Positions 1-12,674 of a DNA stretch of 64,000 nt are shown here, one piece after another. Made by a program: the position numbers and the translations under genes. The stretch is from Ficedula albicollis. Taxonomy: Eukaryota > Chordata > Aves > Passeriformes > Muscicapidae. The stretch lies in NCBI RefSeq assembly GCF_000247815.1, contig NC_021677.1, positions 8,785,196 through 8,849,195 of the forward strand, read 5' to 3'. The notes below the pieces were generated by a model. The model was not told where the DNA came from and did no database searches. It saw nothing but the letters and a program-made list of their open reading frames with translations. Numbering within the stretch: the first letter of the stretch is position 1; each line of letters starts with the position of its first letter.

Positions 1-145
1 CCGCAGCTTCTCTGGGCAGCCTGTGGCAGGGCCTCAGCACCCTCACAGGGACGGATTTCTTCCCAGAATCCCATCTAAATCCACCTTTTTTTTTGGTTTA
101 AAAAAATTCCTGCTTGACCTTCCACTGCTCCATGCCTTGGGAGTG
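1..145 (-). mobile_element. CR1 LINE 3' fragment, cut by window start
   Basis: Reads as the reverse complement of the CR1 3' region (CTTCTCTGGGCAGCCTGT, then CTCACAGGG, then TTTCTTCCCAGAATCCC). The other part lies outside the window. Confidence 0.8.
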
Positions 146-1348
146 CCTGTAGTAGGGATATGCTGGGATGAGAGGGAAGCAGCACCGGGCAGTGACTGAG
201 TGTAATTGGTGTCACCGCGAGCAGCTGATGCCGCTGATTTTGGGATGAGTAATTCCAGCAGCTTAATTTGGGAAATCAGGCTCTTTGTGTCTTGCCGGGC
301 TCATTTGCAGGACAATCCCGGCGCAGCCGGAGTCACTGTGCCGGCAGCCGGGCATCTGGAATGCCGGCGTGTCCCTGGCTCTGTGCCTGCCAGGGGTGGG
401 CACGGCACAAACCCTTGGCCCTCCTCCCCCAAAAAGGGGGATTTTCTGCCTGAGGGGAAGGGGAATCCTCTTCAGCACCTGGCAGGAGGGACAGAGGGCA
501 TGGAATTCCTTGTGGATGCAGAGGAAATCAAAGGGTTTAAAAGGTTTGGGAGAGCATCCTTGGGTGTTTTAGGGAACGTGTTTTGTTTTGTCCATGGCTG
601 TGGGATCAGGCTCTCCTGGAATATTTCCTTTGAATTTTAAGGCAATTTTGTTCCTGGGAGATATTCAGTGTCAGTGTCCTGGGATGAGGGACTTCAGCTT
701 TGTGTCCTACTTGGAAGTGGTCTGGGTGTCACAAATCCATCTGGCCTTGCCATCAGTGGGGATGGGACAAGGATGTGTCCATGGGGTTTGCTCCCTTGGC
801 TCCAGGGCTTTGGAAGAGCTGGAATCTTCCTTACCTGGAGGTGGATGCTCCTCTCCAACCCCTACCACCCACTCCACAGGAATTGAATTGGAGCTGTGCC
901 AAAGAGGAGGGGGTGTGACCCCCTGGAAAACTTTCTGTTGCTCGGAGGGATTGGGACAATCTATGACTGGCGACCTCTCCCAGGTGGGACGAGCTGGAGA
1001 GCAGCCAGCCTCAGGACAGCCCATCCATGCTGCTGTGTTCCACACCTTCCTGGCTTCTCCAGGCATCTGTTTGTTTGTGTGGGTTTCTCTCAACAGCAGC
1101 CAGTGGCAGCTTGGCACGGAATCTGGGAGCTGCTGCTCTGAGCAGCTCCTTGGAATGTGGCTCCAAGATGGAGCTGCCCACACAGCCAGCAGAATGGGCT
1201 GGAAGAGCAGCTCCCAGCTGGCACTGGCACTTCTCCTCATCATCTTCTCTCTCTGGGAATCTCTGGTGGCCCAAAGGGAATCCAGAGGGTGATGGTGGCA
1301 TGTCCAGTGTCCTTCCATCCTTCTGTAGAGCGCCAGCCACCTTTTAAT

Positions 1349-1515
1349 ATTTCCCAGAGAAGTTTTGGCTGCTCCATCCCTGGAAGTGCTCTAGGCCAGG
1401 TTGAACAGGGCTTGGAGCAAACTGGGATAGTGGAAGGTGTCTCTACCCACGACAGGGAGTTGGAATTCAGTAATCTTTAAGGTCCCTTCCAAGCCTAACT
1501 GTCCTGGGATCCTAG
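1349..1515 (+). mobile_element. CR1 LINE 3' fragment
   Basis: Sense-strand CR1 end: TTCCCAGAGAAG, GGAAGTGCTCTAGGCCAGG, GGGATAGTGGAAGGTGTC, then AAGGTCCCTTCCAAGCC near the 3' terminus. Confidence 0.85.
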
Positions 1516-1901
1516 CATTCTGTCGTATCCAGGGATTTCCATGTTTTCTGTAGTGCTGGATGCTCCTGGCAGGATTGTGGAGGTGCTCTGTGGCTGGAGC
1601 TGTGCAGTGCCAAAGTGGCTGGAGTAAATTCCTCCTCCTCCTCCTCCTCTTGGCAACAGGAGCAGAGCAATCCCAGGGAATAGGTGACCTTGTTCTTGCT
1701 GCTCAGGACTTCCCCCAGTTTGTGTGGGTTGTGGGATTTCTGGGAATGAGTGCCTGGTGAAGGTTCCTTGTGTGCTCTTGGTCACTGAATTTTGGGATCT
1801 GCAACTCCTCGTGGACTTTTTGGGGTGATTTCAATCCAAGAGGTGCCTGTTAATAGTTGGGATGGGGGAGACATAATTGTTGATTCCAGAGCTTTCCCTT
1901 C

Positions 1902-2192
1902 AGAGAATCCCATAATAGTTTGGCTTGGAAGGGCAGGGACCTTATTCCACTATCCCAGGTTGCTCCAAACCCCAGCCAACCTGGCATTGGACACTTCCAA
2001 GGACGGGGCAGCCAGAGCTTCTCTGGGAAATCCATTCCAGAGCCTCACCTCCCTTACAGGGAAGAATTTCTTCCCGGTATCCCATCTAACTCTGCCCTCT
2101 GGCAGTGGGAAGCCATTCCTTTTGTCCTGTCTCTCCATGCTTTGTCCAGAGTCCTTCTCTAGCTCTCTTGGAGACCATTTAGGAGCTTCATT
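1902..2192 (-). mobile_element. CR1 LINE 3' fragment
   Basis: Antisense CR1: TAGTTTGGCTTGGAAGGG, CTATCCCAGGTTGCTCC, CTTCTCTGGGAAATCC, TTTCTTCCCGGTATCCC, then the older internal part TCTCTTGGAGACC. Confidence 0.9.
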
Positions 2193-3299
2193 CCCAAGTC
2201 CCTCTGTTTTCTGCCCATGGATGTGGCAGTGCCCGAGGTGGGCAGAGGTTGCCCAAACCCCCTGCTCTTCCCGTTGGATCCCTCAAATCCCAGCCCGGAG
2301 CCGCACAGTGCTGTGTGCCTCAGCTTCGGAGCTTCACTGCCAGGGGATTCTTTTCCCTCTTTTCTTCCCAGCTCCTGCTTTCAGAGCCTTGTTTGTGGCC
2401 GTCAGGATTTGACAGACTCTTGGCATGTCTCCCACCCCCATGGCAGCAGCGATTCCCGCCCTCTCCCCCTTTTCCCTTGCCCTGCTACAGCGGTTGGAGA
2501 CCTGTTGGGAGGGCTGTGTTTTCTGGGAAATCAACTCCCAGCCTTTTTTTTTTTTTGGAGCCAGAAAAGCCCTGGCACAGGGATGACAGCAGCAGAAGCC
2601 AAGAGGCTCAGATGGTTTTAAATGTCAGGGAGAGGTGTAAACGGATCTGGGAGACAGCATGTCCAGGAGCCATGAGATTTCACAGACAGCAGCTCCAGAG
2701 CCAGCATCCTGTGGTATTCCCTTTCTGGGAAGGCCACCGTCCTGGGGCCTGCTGGGATTTGCCCGTGGGATGGTGCTGGTGGCCTCTGGGCAAGGGGAGG
2801 ACAGAGGGTTGGCGGGGGGAGCGCTGGTGATGAGCAGAAGCGCAGATGCGCCTTGGCTCCCGCTGCCTCCGTGACCTTTTCCGCTCCGGCGTGATCCGTC
2901 CTGACACTCGGGGCGGGGGGGAAGGGGGAAGTGGTCATCTGGGCTCGGCCGCCGCGTTTGCCTGCTCAGCCCTGCCACTTCCCAAAAAAAGAGTTCGGAG
3001 TCTCTGAGAGTCAGCAAGTTCCCGGTGCCAGCCATCTGTCCCATTTCCCTTAGCAACCATCCGTCCTTTTCTCCTTCATTAAGTGTCTGAGGCAGATCCC
3101 GCCTGGCAGACCCTCTCGCTTCCCTTTTTGCCTCTCCGGATCACTCCCATCTCCTGTCACTGTGGCACAGAGTCCTGACATCAGAGCACGCTCTTCTCCC
3201 AGGAATTCTTGGACAAAGCTTGGGCAGGGGCTGTTTGCTCACATTCCTGCCTGCTGCTTTTTTTTTTCTTTCCAGCTTGATCTTTTCCAGTTCCTCTCC

Positions 3300-3638
3300 T
3301 TCAGGAATTGTTCAGGCTGGAAAAGACCTCTGAAATCGAGTTAAGCCACCCAGTTCTGCCATGGCCACTATTAATCCATGTCCCCAAATGCCACGTCCAC
3401 TCAGCTTTTAAATCCCTCCAGGAATGGGGACTCCGCCACTGCCCTGGGCAGCCTGATTCGACCCTTCCATGAAGGAATTTTCTCTAATATCCAAAGAGAA
3501 ATTCCCCTGAGGCAGCTTGAGGCTTGTCCTTTGTTCCCTGGGAGCAGAGCCTGACCCCCCCCAGGCTCCACCTTCCCATCAGGGAATCATGGAGAGGGAG
3601 ATGGTCCCCCGTGAGCCTCCTCCTCTCCAGGTTAAGAT
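3300..3638 (-). mobile_element. CR1 LINE fragment of an older subfamily
   Basis: Antisense CR1 with a different diagnostic sequence from most copies here: GGCTGGAAAAGACCTCTG, then TTTTAAATCCCTCCAGG, CTGGGCAGCCTGATTCG, TAATATCCAAAG, ending GAGCCTCCTCCTCTCCAGG. This matches the chicken-type CR1 consensus as I know it. Confidence 0.85.
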
Positions 3639-5597
3639 AAAATTCACTGCTGTATTTATGTGACTTGTACAGAAGGGAGCTGGGAACTTCTCCTTAGGAT
3701 AATTATTCCCTGTTATTGGTCTCCAATCTCTGCTTTGCTCTCTCATCTGCCTGCTGGGCTGTGATCCCAAGGCCTCTGCCAGGACTTTGTGGAGGAGCTG
3801 TGCCGCAATTTAGGATTTGGGATCTCCACAGGCAGCGGTGTCTCCCGGTGAGAGCTGAGCTTCTCCCTCTGGCAGTTCGGAGCTGGGATGGAGCCAAGTG
3901 GGTTAGACAAGGCTTTGAGGTCCGGGAGAAGTGGGGAATGGCTCTGCAGCCTGGTGTGAGGAGCGGGAAAGGAGCCAGGAGCAGGGCTAGGAAGGAATCC
4001 TTAATGGGAAACCTCCTGGTTCAGTCCAGCTGCCTCCAGAAGCACGAGCAGTATCCTGAGGAAGCAGAGGAGGAAGGGATTTGACCTAATGAAATTATCC
4101 AAGCGCCTTGGCTCCAGCTGCTGCTCTCCAGTCGCATCTGACTGATGTCCAGAGACGTGGCCTGCGGGGAGGGATCGAATCCTCCATGGAGCATCCGCAT
4201 CCTCCGTGCTGTGCCCGCATCCGACAGCAGCATCCTAGGCTTCCTAGAGAGCCTGGGAGGCTGCAGGTGCTGCCTGGTGAGGGAGAGCTCTCCCAGGCTG
4301 CTTCCCTGGAGCACTGACAGGAACAACACAGCTGATCCGTAAATTTCCCTGTCCTGACACAGCCATTCCCATCACACGAGGTGAGCAGGCTCCTGGGAGC
4401 AGGGAAGCAGCTTGTCCTCCGGGTAAATTCCTGTGGTTTGGCATCTTGGCCAGGGAAGTTGTGTTCATGCCACGGAGCCCTGGGAAAAGGCCAGCGCTCC
4501 TGCTTGTGGGGGTGAAGGCATCCCACATCCCTAAAGCTCCTGCTAAAATCCTGATTCATTCCTGGGCTGGAGCTCTCCTCCCGAAGGAGGATGGAGCCAA
4601 GGGCATTTGAAAGGTGGGCGGGGAGGAGGAATTACACGAAGGAATTTTGGCGGGGGTGAAGCAGATAAGGAAAATGACACGCTTTTATTGCACCTGGATT
4701 AGGCAGAGCCGGGATGGAGCTGGGAATTCCAGCAGCTGCCAGTGCTGCAAACACAGCCCCGTGACTCAGGGGAGCTCGGGGGTTTGCATTTTCCTCCCCT
4801 CAAAGCCTTTAGGGTTTGTTTCCACTTTATTTTATTTTTTTTTAATTCCCTGCAGAACAGCAAGGCTTTTACAACCTGAGCTTTGGAAAGCTTTGGAAAG
4901 ATGGGTTTGTCCAAGGGGGAGTGTGGAGGATGCTGGCAAATATCCCGACAGCCTGGAGCACTTCTTTATCCTCTCTTTTTTCCCAAAGGAAAAGCCACCT
5001 GGAGCTGCCAGGCAGGAAGATGCCCTGAGCTTTGCTGAGCACTGGTGAGAAACCCCAGTGAACTGTTATTTAATGGTCCTTTTCCATGGCAATGGCTCCT
5101 TCCCAGGGAGAAATTTCTGGGCTGAGGAGTCACAGCTTGGATAATGCTGGATAATGTCCTTGGGAGGGGGAAGTGCTGGCGGGATTGATAGCAAGTCTCC
5201 GAGGCTTGGCTTCCAGAGTTAGATCTGGCACCAATTTAGTAAAGCAGCTGGAAAGAGGAGCTTGTGCTTGGAATCGTGAGCAGCGAGGGCTGTGCCGAAT
5301 TCCAGGATGCAACCTGCGGGAGAAATCCTTTCCAGGCTTTTTCTGTGGAGTCAAAGCCATCCCTGTGTGCATGGGTGTGTTTACTACGTGCCAAGAGTGA
5401 GCCCATGGTGTGGGAACCCCTTGGAAAAGGGAGGGATCCCACTTGGAGGCTGGAAAGGGGGTTCGTAAGGAAGGGGCAGGTCACCAGCCTGTGCAGGTGG
5501 GAATGGGAAGAGCTGTGCCTGAGGGAAGGAGCTGGGAATGTGCCAGATTTGCTCTGCCTTTCCTACCTGCAGTGGGACCTGGTGCTGCCCACACTTT

Positions 5598-5808
5598 GGG
5601 AATTTATGGAAGAAATTTTTCCCTATGAGGGTGGTGAGGCACTGGAACGGATTTTCCAGACAAGCCCCATCTCTGGAAGTGCTCAAGACTAGGTTGGGCG
5701 GGCCTTGGAGCAACCTGGGATAGTGGGAGGTGTCCCTGCCCACAGCAGGGAGTGGAATGGGATGATCTTTAGGGCCCTTTCCAACCCAAACCATTCCACA
5801 ATTTCATG
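5598..5808 (+). mobile_element. CR1 LINE 3' fragment
   Basis: Sense CR1: TATGAGGGTGGTGAGGCAC, GGAAGTGCTCAAGACTAGG, GCAACCTGGGATAGTGGG, then CCAACCCAAACCATTCC. Confidence 0.9.
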
Positions 5809-6564
5809 TCTGATCCCTTCAGGTGCCTGACAGAAGTTTCCCAATTCCTGCCCTGCCTTTCGCTGGTGTGCCAGCCTGAGCCTGAATTTGGGCTTCCAGC
5901 TTATCCCTGGATCAGCCCTCCCTAGGTTTGGCTCTGACTTGGATGTCTCTCCTCTGAACTGCTTTTTAAGGATTCAGGCTCAGGGGTGGGACAGCAGCCT
6001 GACAAATCCCTTCCTGGTGCTGGAGGAACCACGGAAAGCCGAGGCAGCTGGAGGGGGAGATTTTTCCGAACATCCGGAACGAGCCTCTCCATTAGGGAAT
6101 GATTTTTAGTTAAGGTTTGAGTGATGCTGTTTCTCTGCAGAGCTGCAGCAGCTGCTCCTGCTGGGGGGGACACTGCCAGCTGCTCATCCCTGCCTTGGGA
6201 GCTGCCAGGGGCTGGGAATGACACGGAGGGTCGAGCCAGGAGGTGCTGGCTTGGGGGGCATCTAGGAAGAGCAGGTTTCTGGGGGGATCTGCTGGGATAA
6301 TGAAGGATTTGAGGAACAGGAACAGTCTGGAGACACTGGATCAGCAGCGCTTTGGTAGGAGGTGATGGAGGCTGATGGCTCCAGAGAGTCGCGGGCGGGA
6401 ATCACGCTGGGAAGAGAGGGAGGCAGGGCTGGGAAGGCACAGCCACCACGGGGATGGAAGCAAACGCAGGCACTTCCTGCTTGGTGACATAGGAATGGGG
6501 GGCAGGGATGCCTGTTGCTGTGGCTTTTTTCCCAAATTCTGTGTGGTTTGGTGGGAATTTTGTG

Positions 6565-6818
6565 TGGAATTACAGTCGGCTGCACAGAGGGAGCAGCCTC
6601 GGCTTGTGCCAGAGAAGATTTAGATTGGGTATGGAGGAAAACTCCTTCATGGAAAGGGCTGTCAGGCATTGGAACACGCTCCAGGGGAGGAGGGATTTAA
6701 ACCCCATTCGGATGTGGCACTTGGGAATGTGGGTCAGCGGTGGCCTTGGAAGAGTTGGACTTGGGGATCTTGAAGAGCTTTTCCAACCTCAGTTCTTCAC
6801 TAACTGATATTCCATAGA
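6565..6818 (+). mobile_element. CR1 LINE 3' fragment, second subfamily
   Basis: Sense CR1 of the type that reads TTAGATTGGGTATGGAGG, TCATGGAAAGGGCTGTCAGG, GGAGGGATTTAAACCCC, GGATGTGGCACTTGGG and TTTTCCAACCTCAG. Same subfamily as the copies at 16.4, 21.4 and 28.4 kb. Confidence 0.8.
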
Positions 6819-8943
6819 GAGTGAGGGACAGTGGGTGAGCTGCTGGAGTATTTTCCCCTGGAGGGAATGTCAGGATAATGCTGCTGTTCACCTTTCCCTG
6901 GTCATCTGTCCCCTTTGAGAACGACAAAAACACCTTCCCAAGACACTTGTTGCTGTCACTCCTTGGAATGCAGCCAGCTGGAACAGCCTGTGCGTGCTCC
7001 AGGGGTGAGGAGCCCAGCCTGGTGTTCGCAGGGATTGAGGAGAGAGGAGGTGGCTCGGATAACCTGGATGTTGGAATCCCTGCGCTGGGGAGGCTGTTGC
7101 ACTCCCAGCCTTGTTCACGCAATTTCCCGATGATTTATTGTAATCCTAATGGAGCAGCTGAAGGAAATTGGCAGGGTTGGGATGGAGGAGGAGAGGGGCT
7201 CATTACCCTGGGAGTAACGGAGCGTCTGGCTCCGACTGGGAGCCCAACAGGAGCAGGATTTCGGAGCAGCGGGATTGGATGTGCTGTGCCTGGGGGCGGT
7301 GGCAACGACAACAAACTGAATAATAATAAAAAGCTTCCCATGTTCCCAGCTATTCCTGGAGCCTTGTTCCTTGTCCAAATTCCCTGGAGGAGGGGTTGGT
7401 TTGCTTTTGGGTTTAGGAGAATCCTTAACCCTGGGATCCGTTGGCTTTTTTTCAGGACACCGGAATCAGCAGAGCTGGATGGTTCTTTTGCTGATTGAAT
7501 CCTTCCTGGCACATTCCAGGGATCTCCAGAGCTCTAAGTCTGCCTTCAGTGGTCCAGACGTTTCCTGGAAGCTGATATGGACAATTCCAAGGCTGTGGTG
7601 TGGAACAGCCTTGTGCCATATCCATGTGTTGAGGAACAATTCTCCAGCTGGAAGAGCACCACAGAATTCCATCTCCCTCCCAGTTCATTCCTGCACAAAG
7701 AGCACAGATCCATCCAGAGGTGAGTAAGGAATAGCAATTCCTTAAGCCAGTGGGGCTTTTGGAAGTTCCCTTGTGAAATGGATGGTGATTCCTCAATGGA
7801 GATGCTGCATCCACAGGGATAACAGAGCTGATGGATGTCTGGGATGCTCTAACTCTCCTTTATATCCCTCTGAAGATGTAGGATTGCCAGGAATGTGTAC
7901 ACATCTCCATGCCGTTGCCCCAGGCTTTTAAACCCAGACTCAACCCTTTCCCACATGTCGGGAAGCTCCGAATTTAATGGATTTGCTCCAGGAGGTTGGA
8001 GGTGGGGGCAGATCCATGCAAACATCACATCTTTTGTGACAGGCTCAAATTAATTCCTTAATTCCCTTAAATGCTTCGCCACCCGCCCTCCGTGTCATGA
8101 CAGCGGGGGAAAAATGGGATTTCTCAGGGCATTAATCCTTCCCTTAATGCTTTAGGGAACGTTAAGGCATCCACTTGATCCACAACATTCCGAAATTGCC
8201 TGTAAATGGTGTCACTGCCATACAGGAGTCAGGGAATGGATCCCTGGGATGAGTCCTGGAGCTGGAGCTGGGCTATAAATGCAATCTGGCCCTTGCAATT
8301 CGGTGGAGCCAGGCTGGAGACGGGCAGCTGGAGCTGCTGGAAGGCAGGAATCCTGAGCTGTATCGGATTAATTGCCTTGTGCCCATTAATTGGCAGGATC
8401 TGGGCTGGGATGTGCTCTATCCCATCCCTCGGAAAGCCTCGGACGGCTTGCGGCTCTATTTCCCTGAATAAACGAGTGATTTCCAGTCTTCCCGAGCTTC
8501 TTCCTGAGCTTCTTCCCTCTGTCTGCTCCAGGTTTTGTGGCTTCCAGGTGTGCCTGCCCAGCTGGGAGCGGATCCTGCCGAAGGGAGACCTTGGAGGCGC
8601 CACGGGCTGGATGAAACGATTTGTGGGAACGCTAAATTTGGCAGCAGCTTTTCATCCAAACCGGAGCCACTTTGCACCTGTCTGGGAAGATAAAGGGACT
8701 CGGAATGAGCGCGAGTGGGATTTTTCTGCCTGAACGGGATACAAAGGCCTCGGCACAAATGAATTCCGGAGCTTCAAAGCCTTTCCTGAATGTTTTTCCG
8801 CCCCTGTCAGGCTGTTTTATTTCCCAGGTACGGTGATATCACCCATTTAGACCATTTGAAGGCTGCTCCACTTGCTTTAAGGAGGAATGGGCAGGCGACG
8901 ATGTGCTGCTATTCCCTGCTGGATCAGCTTTTCTGGGACAGAG

Positions 8944-9145
8944 ATTTTTTTTTTTTTTTTGGCTATTTTTCAATGCTTTTTTTTTTATTTTTGCAGTAGG
9001 AGCATCTAAGTTGTGTCCTTGGATGATGGCAGCTTCCGTGTTCAAAGGGAATCGCTGTCCTTCCTCCCAGATGGAATGGCTGTTGTGGTGTGTGTCCATC
9101 CTTGCGGGTTTTTTGTGGGTTTTTTTTGGTTTTTTTTTTTTTGTG
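8944..9145. repeat. T-rich simple-sequence stretches
   Basis: Long T runs at 8944-8960 and 8979-8996, and a second cluster of T runs with G interruptions at 9108-9142. The second cluster abuts a minus-strand CR1 copy starting near 9148. Confidence 0.85.
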
Positions 9146-9147
9146 AA

Positions 9148-9440
9148 GATGGTGATTGGTTGGAAGGGACCTTAAAGCTCATCCTGTTCCAGTCCCTGCC
9201 GTGGGCAGGGAGTCCTTCCACTACCCCAGGTTGCTCCAAGGCTGGTCCAGCCTGACCTGGGAATCTTACAGGGATGGTGCAGCTTCCCCAGTGAAAATCC
9301 ATTCCAAGGCTGGACCAATTTCTTCCCAATATCCCTTTTAACCCGGTTCTCTGTCAGTGGGAAGCCATTTCCTCTTCTCCTGTCACTCCACACCCTTGTG
9401 AATAGTCTCTCTCCATCTTTCTTGGGAACACTTCCTGATA
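9148..9440 (-). mobile_element. CR1 LINE 3' fragment
   Basis: Antisense CR1: TTGGTTGGAAGGGACCTTAA, CCTGCCGTGGGCAGGGAG, CAGGTTGCTCCAAGG, TTTCTTCCCAATATCCC, CTCCTGTCACTCCACACC. Confidence 0.88.
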
Positions 9441-9639
9441 GGAAAGCACTGCTTTTCCATGCTGGGCATTGAAAGCAGTGTGCCATGAGGGAGACAGCAG
9501 GGCTGTGCTGGGTAGGTTTCCAGAGGGAAGGGATGTTGGGAGAGCCCCAGGTGTGGTTGAGGGGAGATTTTATTGCTCCCTAAATTCCCTGGTTGGAGGG
9601 GGTGTGGAGGCAGATTGGAGCCAGGCTGTGCTCCCAGTG

Positions 9640-9800
9640 AACAGGGTGTGGAATTTCTTCATGGAAAGGGTGATGAGACACTGGAAAAGGGGCTGCCCAG
9701 AGAGGTGGTGGAGTCCCCATCCCCAGAGGTGTTTAAGGAATGGCTGGATGTGGCACTCAGTGCTCTGGGCTGGGCGACAAGGCGGGGATTGCCACCGACT
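9640..9800 (+). mobile_element. CR1 LINE 3' fragment, second subfamily
   Basis: Sense CR1: AATTTCTTCATGGAAAGGG, CTGCCCAGAGAGGTGGTGG, GAGGTGTTTAAGGAATGG, GGATGTGGCACTCAGTGC. It ends just before the CpG-rich block. Confidence 0.82.
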
Positions 9801-9840
9801 CGGTGGTCCTGGAGGTCTTTGCCAAGGGAATTGGTTCTTG

Positions 9841-11010
<1,170 letters not shown>

Positions 11011-12462
11011 GGATTCTTCCTCCCGGGTTTTATTACTTCCCGCAGGGAATGGTACCTGACTTGAGCAACGCGGGTGGATGCCGAGCCGTGGCCGTAAAAT
11101 CCCCAAATTTAGGATGGCAGGCAGCTGCAGAAGTGATACATCCTTATGAAAGTATCCTTATAAAAGTAAGGGAGATGTCGCTCCGAGATCCTGGAGCTGG
11201 GATGCTGCCAGGCTGCTCAGCCAGAATTCCCGCTGTGCCCAATTCTGGGAATTAGTACCTGCTGGTGTATTTGGGACAGGCTTCAGTTGGCACTGGGAGT
11301 ATGGGAATGGGGATTGCCGAGCCTGGTGCACGCCGTGGTCCTTAGAGCCTGCTCCAGGTGGGAATCGCACAGTGATTCCCAAAGGTGGGATTTATAACCC
11401 TGGGACATGAAAGCAGCAAAACTCTGGGGAATGGTTTTAAAGGAAAGGTGTATTCCAAGGTGGGAATATTAATCTCTTCCTTGGATGAAACTTCGTGGGA
11501 ATGAGTTGATGCATCCCCCTGGCTGGACAGGGAGAAGCATCCGAGTTTTTGTGGTCAGGCTGAGCGTTCTTAAATGGGAGATAATGAAATTGTGGGAAGT
11601 GGCTCTTGGAAAGCTTCGGACTCTCCGTGGTTCTGGCATTGGCTTGGCTGAAATGTGTATCCTGTGGACACCGCTGGAAAAAACTTTCCAAGTGGGAAAC
11701 CTGAGCCGGGGGAAGGTGTTTGTTGTGCCAGGTGTTGGTTTTCAGTGCCAGAAAAACATTCAGTTGCACGGGGGTCTTGAAGCTGCTGGTGAAATTCCAG
11801 CAGTGCCAGCTTGGACTGGAAATGGCTAAGGGAGTCGGGAATGCCCAACAGGGACAAGAGACTTGGAAAAGCGTCTGTTTCATGGTAAATGATAAAAATA
11901 ACCTGGAATTTCTGCAGCCCAAACCCTTCAGCAATGAGCAGGATAAAATCCCCCCTTGAAATGGGAATGTAAATTGGAAATTTGAGAGCTGGCAGCTCTG
12001 CTTTCCAAAATTTTACTCCAGAGAGTCAAAATAATGGATTGAAGAATACGGACTATGTACTGCAGGTGCTGATTTTGTCAGCACTGACCTAAAAAAAATC
12101 CAGATTTGTCCCAAATTCCAGTTTAAATTAAGGCACTGGGCACTTTTTGCCCGCTGCCTGCACAGCCACATCTGAATCCTGGAGACAGGGCTTGTAAATC
12201 CCCGGCAGCTCCGTGGTTGCTGGGAAAAGGGCGGTGGGAAAGGGAAACTTCTCTGGGCTCTGTCCACCCGTTCCCTTTCCAGAAGGCTGGGAAGGAGCAG
12301 TTGTGCAATGATGGGGTTTAAGGGAAATGCTGTGCCAGGAGGGAAGGTGGGAAGGGTGAAAATGCCCCTCCCAATGACCAAAAATGTGGGGTAAAAAAAT
12401 AAAAAACAACCTACCTTTTGAGAACTTTGTTAAAATTCTCTGGATAAACAATTACAGCAACC

Positions 12463-12486
12463 AAAAAAAAAAAAAAAAAAAAAAAA
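12463..12486. repeat. Poly-A run of 24
   Basis: Simple A homopolymer immediately before the first 31-bp flank of the poly-C tract. Several shorter A-rich stretches precede it (12393-12409). I see no retrotransposed gene attached to it. Confidence 0.9.
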
Positions 12487-12516
12487 CCCACCCCTCCCCT
12501 GCTTGGGTTTTTTTTT

Positions 12517-12674
<158 letters not shown>

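Larger units (their letters stand above)
146..9840. other. Non-coding region with scattered CR1 fragments, no gene found
   Basis: Open frames here are short, overlap on both strands, or run through CR1 fragments. None has recognisable protein sequence or consistent splice sites. Outside the listed CR1 copies it is apparently unique sequence. If the DAGLA promoter is at about 9.9 kb this is intergenic, otherwise it is part of intron 1 or farther upstream. Confidence 0.6.

Noticed and set aside
707..1318. Overlapping frames of 203 and 234 residues on opposite strands near the left edge
   Set aside because: Opposite-strand overlap in GC-moderate sequence, tryptophan- and serine-rich composition and no homology I recognise: typical of chance open frames.
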